A DNA stretch of 64,000 nucleotides from Euptelea pleiosperma. Lineage: Eukaryota; Streptophyta; Magnoliopsida; Ranunculales; Eupteleaceae. Within the stretch, counting starts at the first letter, position 1; the number at the start of each line of letters is the position of its first letter. Below, piece after piece: positions 57,150 through 64,000 of this stretch. The position numbers were made by a program, and so were the translations under genes. The notes under the pieces were generated by a model, which saw only the letters and a list, made by a program, of their open reading frames with translations, was not told where the DNA came from and searched no databases. The stretch covers positions 15,769,702 to 15,833,701 of the forward strand of contig CM068545.1 of NCBI GenBank assembly GCA_035048495.1, in the 5' to 3' direction.

Positions 57150-58860
57150 GGGTGTGAGTGCAAGTCAGGAACTTTCCTTTGAAAAATTAAAAGAACAAAA
57201 AACAAAGTGGTGGGTCTCCCCATCTATAAGCAAAGGGACACAAAGTCAAGGTCCCCTTTACCTTCTTATTCAAAATGCTCTCACATCCAACCAAAAGTGC
57301 ATACCAGCCTCATGACCCTCTCTCAACACTATTCTCTTGTGGGGTTTGATTCATACATTAGCACACCCTCATGATCATCATCATGATCACAAGAATTTTT
57401 CTTGTTGGGTACTTTTGTAAAGTTCAAATTTCACTTAATATTCCCTTAATTTATCATTATTTATCTCGATAATGGTCACCGACGGTTCATAATTCGCCTT
57501 GTTAACGCATAATTTGGTATCGAAAAAGCAACCTAATTCCAAATTAGTTATCGGTTTGAGCCCATTGTTTGACATTTCGATCAATGGTTGATCTGGGGTC
57601 ATCCCAAAATTGAACACTATGCTATCAAAATCATAAGTTTGACTTGTTGACTTATCATCATCATCATATGGCAAGACACTATCACTTTACAATCTCTGAA
57701 AAAAATGTCAAAAAAGTACAAGAACAAAATATCTATATCTATTAAAATGACCCTAATATTTGGTAAAATTTGCAATTTTGTCACTTGATTTTTCAAGCCT
57801 CTCTCATCCCTTTGTTGGGTTTGAAATTTTGAAAATTGAATTTGGAGTTTAGTGGCCGGTTTCATGATGTAACACCTGCCCAACATCATTGACCGACCCT
57901 GATGGTGAGATTTTCAACTGAGGCGGACCCGTCAAGGGCAACAAAACCAAGGTAGATTTCTCATAAAAATCACATTGATCTACACCAAAACTACCAAAAT
58001 GCCATCCACTATTCAACAATAAACCAACTTTTTATTAAAAAAAAAAAACTCTGAAGTCAAGCCGGCCTTCCCAACCTTAGTCTTATTTTTATTATTAAGC
58101 AATTAATTAAGGGTTTTGTAGACAAACTTTCTGAGCCACTGAACCTAATTTTTAGGTCACTAAGGATATTTACAAAGCAAAAAACAAAAGAAAAATGACA
58201 CAAATGGGAATGTTTACATTTGATTTTCTTGTGCATCAATTGGGCCATATCTTGATCATGAATTGTTCGCCATCGCACCCGCGACAAAACTTCCGACAGC
58301 TTAATGTAGTGCATTACATGTAAAACTCGTTCGATCAAAGATCTAATGTCCATGACAGACAACCGCGTTCGTCTAAAAAAATCTTTACTTTGTGTCGCAA
58401 CGCATTCGTTAAGTAGTGGATATGCTAATTCAATCAAATTGGTCTAATCACATTGCACTATCTCTTAGATCCACTTAATAGAATCTTTCATCTTTCTCCT
58501 TTGCACATAAGCATATATATATTTATGCGAAACGTTCAATCAAATCACGTACATTAAAGCGAAGCGACGCGTACTTAATACATAGCAGATGGAATTATTT
58601 TTTATTTAATCAAATTGTGTGAACTAATATTGTTAAGGCATTACATTTGCATGTATTGAGTTTGTTGAAAAATCCACACCATAATGACTGATTTATGAGA
58701 ATTTTTAGATGGAGAGGTCCCTTCATGTAGTAGTGTGGCTTGGACATGTGGTCCCTTCATCCTACTCTTTTTCTTTCCATTATAAATGAGAATTTGATTC
58801 TCCTCTCTCTTTCCCCTTTTCCCAAGTATGTCAATAACCACAACTTAAGATCTCTGCAAG
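57150..58860. other. AT-rich spacer upstream of the VQ gene
   Basis: Short ORFs on the minus strand (57435-57674, 58057-58437) show no family resemblance I recognise. The spacer includes gatcatcatcatgatcac near 57373. Nothing can be assigned. Confidence 0.35.

Positions 58861-58862
<2 letters not shown>

Positions 58863-58902
<40 letters not shown>
58863..58902. repeat. (CT)n microsatellite
   Basis: CT run of about 20 units. Confidence 0.95.
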
Positions 58903-58903
<1 letters not shown>

Positions 58904-59838
58904 CTGGATAAAACTAATATTATTTGAGGAAATCTAAGGTACTCTTGCGTATACAAGTCCACTTGCATCTTCACAATTTGATGGGTCTTAGCTCTGACAT
59001 CTCTTAATCCAAAAATCAACCCAATTAGTTGATACAACCATCTGATTTAATGACTTTTCTTTCCTTTTTTGCATGATTTTTACGGTATGTGATAGATCTG
59101 ATTGACCCATCGAGCCAATCGGATAGGTCTCCACTGATGCAAATCCTTGGGATATCACACAACAAGAAGATAATGTCGAAATCAACGGATCGATCGGACG
59201 AGCAGCCTAAGTATCTATAGATTCTAATTTATATAAGGTTAACACCATATACTTATTTTTGGCATATTAATTAAGGACAAATCTAGTAAAATTTCCAAAG
59301 TGATGGACAGTATCATAGTAGTGAAGAACCTGACAATTCAAAGGGAAGGTTGGATCTTTAGAGCATCTAATCTATTCCAATCTAACCTAATCTAATCTGT
59401 AAACTCTTGTGATGTATTGTTCTGATCAACAAATGTATGTGGGTCCAACCCCACAAGAGTCAACATCAGGGCTCTGAAGTCAATGCCAAATTTTGAAACT
59501 TTTGACAACTTCCACCACTCATGAAATTCCAACCCTAGCCAATGGGGTGTTATTGTATTTTGCCTTAAAACTGTAGGGCATTTTTTTTTTCTCAACACCC
59601 AATCAAACCCAACCACACCAAAACAAAACCCTTTTTTCACTCAAACAGCAACCAAGGGGAGAAAAGAAAGAGCAAAAGAGAGAGAACCAAAAAACCAAAA
59701 CAAAACAAAATCTCATCTCTCTCATCAACCTCAGCCTTGTTCTTCACTCATCTCTCATTCTTTTACCAAAACCAACCCAAACCCATCTCTCTTTCTTTCT
59801 CACTGAAACCTAACAGAGCTGCAGAAACATACCCATCA

Positions 59839-60509
59839 ATGGAAAACTCACCAAAACCTCAAGAAAGAGAGAACCCATCTCTCCTAACTTCCCCAAAAAG
59901 CAATAGCAGCAACAGTAGCAGCAGTAGCAGCAGCAACAGCAATGGAGTTCAACCCCCTTTGACACCAAAACCCATCTCCAGATCTGAAACTAACGCATAC
60001 CCAACAACCTTCATTCAAGCAGACACCTCCTCCTTCAAACAAGTAGTTCAAATGCTCACCGGATCATCAGAGACCGCTAAACAAGCATCGAAACCACCGT
60101 CGATCCAGCTTCAAAGAGCGCCATCCCCCCGATCAAAAACGGTCCCAAGAAACAGGGGTTTAAGCTGTATGAGCGAAGAAACAGCCTCAAGAACCTCAAG
60201 ATCAGTCCTTTGATGCCAGGATTGGTTCAGAATTCTGGGTTTTCACCGAGGAAGCCAGAGATCTTGTCGCCCAGTCTGCTTGATTTTCCTTCGCTTGTTC
60301 TTAGCCCGGTTACACCTTTGATTGCAGACCCATTTAACAGGTCCCCACCTAACTCGATCGGCAATTCGTCGGCGGAGGAAGAGAGAGCAATTGCAGAGAA
60401 AGGATTTTATTTGCACCCATCACCGATGTCGACTCCGAGGGACCCAGAGCCTCGTCTTTTGCCGCTCTTTCCAGTGACATCTCCGAGAGTTTCAGGTTCT
60501 TCTTCTTGA
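59839..60509 (+). CDS. VQ-motif protein with an apparent 1-nt deletion
   Basis: The start at 59839 gives MENSPKPQERENPSLL, a Ser/Asn-rich stretch, then TTFIQADTSSFKQVVQMLTG; the VQ motif FKQVVQMLTG is at residues 66-75. VQ proteins are nuclear partners of WRKY factors and MAP-kinase substrates. From about 60120 the conserved continuation is in another frame: AIPPIKNGPKKQGFKLYERR, NSLKNLKISPLMPGLVQNSG, ILSPSLLDFPSLVLSPVTPL, AIAEKGFYLHPSPMSTPRDP, LLPLFPVTSPRVSGSSS, stop at 60509. The span is 671 nt; one added base would make 223 residues, right for the intronless VQ4/VQ33-like group. As read, frame 1 ends at 60213 after 124 residues. The missing base lies between about 60085 and 60115. Whether it is an allele, pseudogene lesion or assembly error cannot be told here. 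Confidence 0.85.
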
Positions 60510-61375
60510 TGAATGATGTTATTGTGTAAGCTCATATTGGTACTTCTGAGAGGAGGAAGATTAATGGGTAATGGATTAAATGCAGATAAAGATAGAGATC
60601 TTGCTTCAATTGTACAATTTGATCTCTCTTTTTTGCTTGTTTGTCATGGAGATCCATCAACATGGGGTGAATGATCTCATATGAGTTGGTTGGATTTTCT
60701 TTTTTGTGTTTGTCTTTCTTTCCTGCTTCATTTTTATGGATGCTTTTTTTTGTGGATTTTATGAGAAAATTACCACTCTTTCTCTCTGCCTCTCTTTTCA
60801 CTCTTTTTTTTGTTGGTGGTTGTGCTGTTTGTACTGTTAATTTTTTAAGTTCAGTTTTGTTTTCATTTTTAAATGGGTTCTCTCACTAAAGAAAAATCTC
60901 TGATTTGAGTTTTTTTTCTTTTTCCTCTCTCTCTCTCTCTCTCTACAAACGTATATGAGTTTGAACCAACCACCATTAAAGTTTGGTAAAAATGAAAACT
61001 TGAAAGAAAAATGAGACAGGGTTTGAAATTTGAAGTGGAGAGAGGAAGACTTCCATTAAAGTACTGTTGCAGATCTATGGAAGAGGATGTTGAGGAGGGG
61101 AAGATGCTACACTGCTTCATACCAGAAATTTGTATTACTGGCATAGCCCTTTTGCCATCTGTCAAGAGGGGATGGGATGGGATGGATGGGCAAGGAATCT
61201 TGACCTTTTGTTTTTCTGACGAGGGAAGAAGTAAAACGCCAAGGCAAAGCGGGCATTGGTGAGCTTGTGGAGGACCAGAAATTTGGAAACCAAAGTAACT
61301 ATTGTTAATCCTCTTGGGAAAAGGACTTACCATTTGATGGGTCCCCCAAAATTCAACGTGATCAGAATGATCATG
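60510..61375. other. 3' region of the VQ gene and spacer
   Basis: T-rich probable 3' UTR, a (CT)n run at 60927-60946, and agggaagaagtaaaacgcca near 61225. No further gene is supported. A long minus-strand frame (60869-61789) runs into the next element and is rejected. Confidence 0.4.
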
Positions 61376-61980
61376 GCCATATGAGTTATTGCATTTTTTG
61401 GAATAATTACTTGCAAAAATTAAACAGAAAATTGTGAAAAAAAAATGCGAAATTAAATCTATTTGTAGAAAATAATACTTATTTTCAAAAATTGCAAAAA
61501 CAAATACACAGCCGTTTCTATCGGCGTCAATAAGTTGACACATTTTTACCCTCACCGTTTTGACTCCGTTTGAAATGGAGTCAAAACTAATTTGGCTCCA
61601 TTGCAAACGGCGCCAAAACCATTTTGGCTCCGTTTCAAATGGAGTCGAATCTGATTTGGCACCATTGCAAATGGAGCCAAACTCATTTTGTTGAATTCCA
61701 CAATCAATATCTGACGCCGATTGAATCGTCGCCAAATCAATTCTGTCGCCGATTGAATCAGCGCCAGATTTAGTCTGTCGTCGATCCAATCGGCTACTAA
61801 AAGGGCATTTTGGGTATTATATTTTGAAAAAGTTGACGTCGATTCGAACGGTTATGTGCATTCGTTTTTGCAATTTTTGAAAACAAGTATTATTTTTTAC
61901 AAATAGATTTAATTTTATATTTTTTTTTCACAATTTTCTGAAAATTAAATGAGTCGAAAAAAGGGTTATTTCATCATGGC
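61376..61980. mobile_element. Long-TIR element with internal GGCTCCATTGCAAA repeats
   Basis: Terminal inverted repeats of more than 120 bp: gccatatgagttatt ... cagaaaattgtgaaaaaaaa ... caaaaattgcaaaaac, mirrored by gtttttgcaatttttgaaaa ... cacaattttctg ... atggc. The interior carries about six degenerate units of tttggctccattgcaaatgg followed by gccgattgaatc(g/a)(t/g)cgcca units. Long terminal repeats without genes suggest a Mutator-like MITE. The target duplication was not resolved. Confidence 0.7.
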
Positions 61981-61984
61981 TCGT

Positions 61985-62720
61985 TTTTTTAGGGTTTAGA
62001 ACGTGGTGGCTAATATGGAGATGTGCTTCTGAAGTGCTATGTGATCTACGTATTTCAGTCGGACTAAAAAAAAAAATTTATAGGATGACAATAAAACCAC
62101 CAATGTTTTATAGAGCAGAATGTTTGTCAATCAAAAAACATTATATTCATAAAATGAGTTTAATCGAGATGAGGATGTTGGATATAGTGATAAGAAATTT
62201 TAAAGGACCATTTAAGAATACCCCCCTTGACCTTGTTTAATCATCATTTGACTAACGTTAAAACGTGACATGCATCATGTATCTGTTAATGCACCTATGA
62301 AAAGGACCATAATATTTTAGTAAGTCAACCAATGTTAAACTAGGTCAAGCGGGGTAATCCTAAAGTTTGAAAATATAAAGGGGTTATTACTAATTACTTC
62401 CAAATTTCATGGGGTGTTACTAAAATACCCAAAAAAATACAATTAAAAATGAAGGCATTCGAGAGAATATAATAGTAATAAGTGACAAAATGATTTGGTT
62501 TGGTCATGTACAACAAAGACCAAGGACAGAACCAATGTAGAGAAATTTGCAAATCGAATGGTCTAAAAGGACGAGGGAAGGGCTAGTATGAAAATAAAGT
62601 GAGATTTTAAGAGGAGATTTTAAAATACTTGTCTTAACAGAAGTAATGACTTTAGATAGAATTGAATGGAGGAACATTATTTATGCAGCTGACCCCACAT
62701 CATTGGAATAACTTACAAGA
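61985..62720 (+). mobile_element. RTE-type LINE 3' end, split by a MITE
   Basis: The first part, 62034-62180, reads LCDLRISVGLKKKIYRMTIK, then PPMFYRAECLSIKKHYIHKM and SLIEMRMLD. The second part, from about 62430, reads TIKNEGIRENIIVISDKMIW, then FGHVQQRPRTEPM and LDRIEWRNIIYAADPTSLE, stop, and an ataatgatgag tail. These are the last domain and terminus of RTE-like plant LINEs. A 230-bp insert separates the two parts. Confidence 0.8.
62190..62430. mobile_element. MITE inside the LINE 3' end
   Basis: Inverted arms ccttgaccttgtttaatcat ... ttgactaacg and gtaagtcaaccaatgttaaac ... taggtcaagc; outer ends aagaataccccc / gtgttactaaaatacc. Exact borders uncertain. Confidence 0.6.
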
Positions 62721-62729
62721 ATAATGATG

Positions 62730-63850
62730 AGATCAGTTTTTTTTTTTTTGGCATAGAATGGTTTTGGATGGTAGATCATCCTTAGGGTCTATTAGATGGG
62801 TATGTCCTCAGAGGTATAAAAAATAGTAACATCTAAGGTAACACTATCAATTATCAACCCCATAATACAGTGCATCTGGTTCTCATTCAGGAAGGTATAC
62901 CATTCGATGAGGTATACCATTCGATGGTCCCACCCAACAGATTTCTTAATAATCGATCAAGCTAGATGATCCTGGCCATCTCCTCCACCACCTTTTGTAC
63001 TGTTTGTCATTTTTCTCTTATGTTACAACGAAAGCAATTGATCAAATGGTTAGAAAAAAGCCAATTAGATCAGTTTTTTGCATGTCAGATGTCCTAGATG
63101 TGGGACCCATCAAATTGATGGACCCGATTGTATGATATAGCGTTTGATAGACCATGGCCAACAATTGGTTACCTTGCATTTCCCATAAGAAAATGCTTGG
63201 TCTGGGATCTCCTCCATTTAAGCATCCACAGATTCAACCACTAGGTAAAGTTGGTAAAAAAAACTATAAAGAAAAGAAAGCCATGACCGCATTGAAGAAG
63301 TGTTCTTCAATTCAGCTCACCCTTTTTATTTTGGGTAATAAATTCAACTCTCACTTGATGCAACAACTATAAAAGCAAAGTTGGTTTTTTTTTTCCTTTT
63401 GAGTTCAAAATGAGAAGTCTTTTTGACTGAGAAAAAAAAGACCCAACTGTAATGAATCACTAGAAAAAAAAAAAGAAAGAAGGTGGGGGAGTGGGACGTG
63501 TTATGATGATGATTAAAAGAAAGAAAGAATGAAAAGAGAGTAAGATGGAAAATAGCAAAATCAGAAAACGTGGGCTGCCTCCTTTGTTTTGTTTTTTGTG
63601 GGTTTTAGCTTCTTTAGGGCTCCCAACGGTCGGTGGACATTAATGGAAGCTTTAATGTCCACTAGTTCCGCACCCTTGCTTGTGAATAAAGATTAGTACA
63701 TCCTTGCTTGTGAACAGAAATTAGCAGCAACAGGTCACAAGTATACAAAATTTCCCTTTTATAGATGATTATCATGATTCTCATGGTATATAATCTTGGC
63801 TCAAGCTCGGAGGACCCCCTTTTGCTGACACCGAGACCCCTTTTTCTGAC
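62730..63850. other. Spacer without recognisable genes
   Basis: Includes a duplicated word gaaggtataccattcgatg(a)ggtataccattcgatg near 62890-62922 and a short inverted repeat ggtggacattaatggaagctttaatgtccac at 63631-63662. No coding evidence. Confidence 0.4.
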
Positions 63851-64000
63851 CCCTCTCGGTGTTGGTGCGCTCGGCCGTGGATTTCACGAATCCAACGTGG
63901 TGTCAGCACCCCAAAAAATGAAAAAGTGATGCCAGCTTGGTACTGACAACCATTGTTGGATTCTTGAAATCTATGGCCGAGCACACGAACACGAGAGGGG
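63850..64000. repeat. Long inverted repeat reaching the window edge
   Basis: cccctctcggtgttggtgcg ... ggatttcacgaatccaacg (63857-63897) is mirrored by gttggattcttgaaatctat ... gaacacgagagggg (63954-64000). The element probably continues beyond the window. An inner copy of ctgacaccgagacccc at 63818 is related. Confidence 0.75.

Noticed and set aside
57435..58437. Several minus-strand frames of 79-126 residues
   Set aside because: No recognisable motif, no plausible splice partners, and ordinary AT-rich composition; probably chance frames.
60869..61789. 306-residue minus-strand open frame
   Set aside because: It runs from the VQ 3' region into the long-TIR element; the repeated SNGVK/NGAK words come from the internal DNA repeats. 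No family resemblance.

Overview
This is a nuclear segment of a flowering plant. It has spliced genes with short canonical GT-AG exons, TATA-box promoters, plant-only families (STIG1-like, Ole e 1-like, VQ, WSD1-like) and introns and spacers packed with transposable elements. AT-rich introns and the gene structures argue against a grass. A woody magnoliid or eudicot is plausible, but the sequence alone does not settle the species.

Six protein genes can be supported. Left to right: (1) a secreted Ole e 1/extensin-family protein, + strand, 3441-4199, 2 exons; (2) organellar dihydroorotase of pyrimidine synthesis, - strand, 17526-5161, 8 exons over 12.4 kb; (3) a plastid S4-domain RNA-binding protein of the photosystem II S4/YlmH type, + strand, 22096-28600, 10 exons, with an apparent 1-nt deletion; (4) a STIG1-like secreted Cys-rich protein, - strand, 31648-31187, 1 exon; (5) a WSD1-like wax ester synthase/diacylglycerol acyltransferase, - strand, 46095-40756, 5 exons; (6) a VQ-motif protein, + strand, 59839-60509, intronless, also with an apparent 1-nt deletion. 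Exon borders of genes 1, 2 and 5 were joined by hand and give exactly in-frame coding lengths (174, 379 and 476 codons including stop). The genes do not form an operon or an obvious cluster; they are ordinary neighbours.

The rest is mobile DNA in several layers. Intron 3 of dihydroorotase holds a LINE 5' fragment and a decayed Copia element, which itself carries a hAT-like insertion. The deleted Copia remnant at 35.3-36.6 kb carries another hAT-like element. Intron 2 of the acyltransferase holds four inverted-repeat elements. There are RTE-type LINE ends at 5.5, 7.1, 10.8, 28.0 and 62 kb, L1-type LINE fragments at 33 and 50-51.6 kb, tRNA-like SINEs at 21.3, 30.4, 38.2 and 39.1 kb, a probable 1.6 kb non-autonomous Helitron at 46.9-48.5 kb, and a 213-bp solo LTR at 48.8 kb. 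One foldback MITE family, called family A here, is present in about 13-15 copies, several carrying a CACGTG G-box.

The most unusual signal is a set of different small hAT-like elements, several with 8-bp target duplications. Each body is tiled almost end to end with one family-specific short degenerate motif: AAACGG/CCGTTATAACGG, GGTTCCGG, GATCGG, TTTCGGTATCG or GGGCC. In one family the motif matches the hexamer known to be bound by maize Ac transposase. I found no tRNA or rRNA gene, no CRISPR array and no bacterial-type operon.
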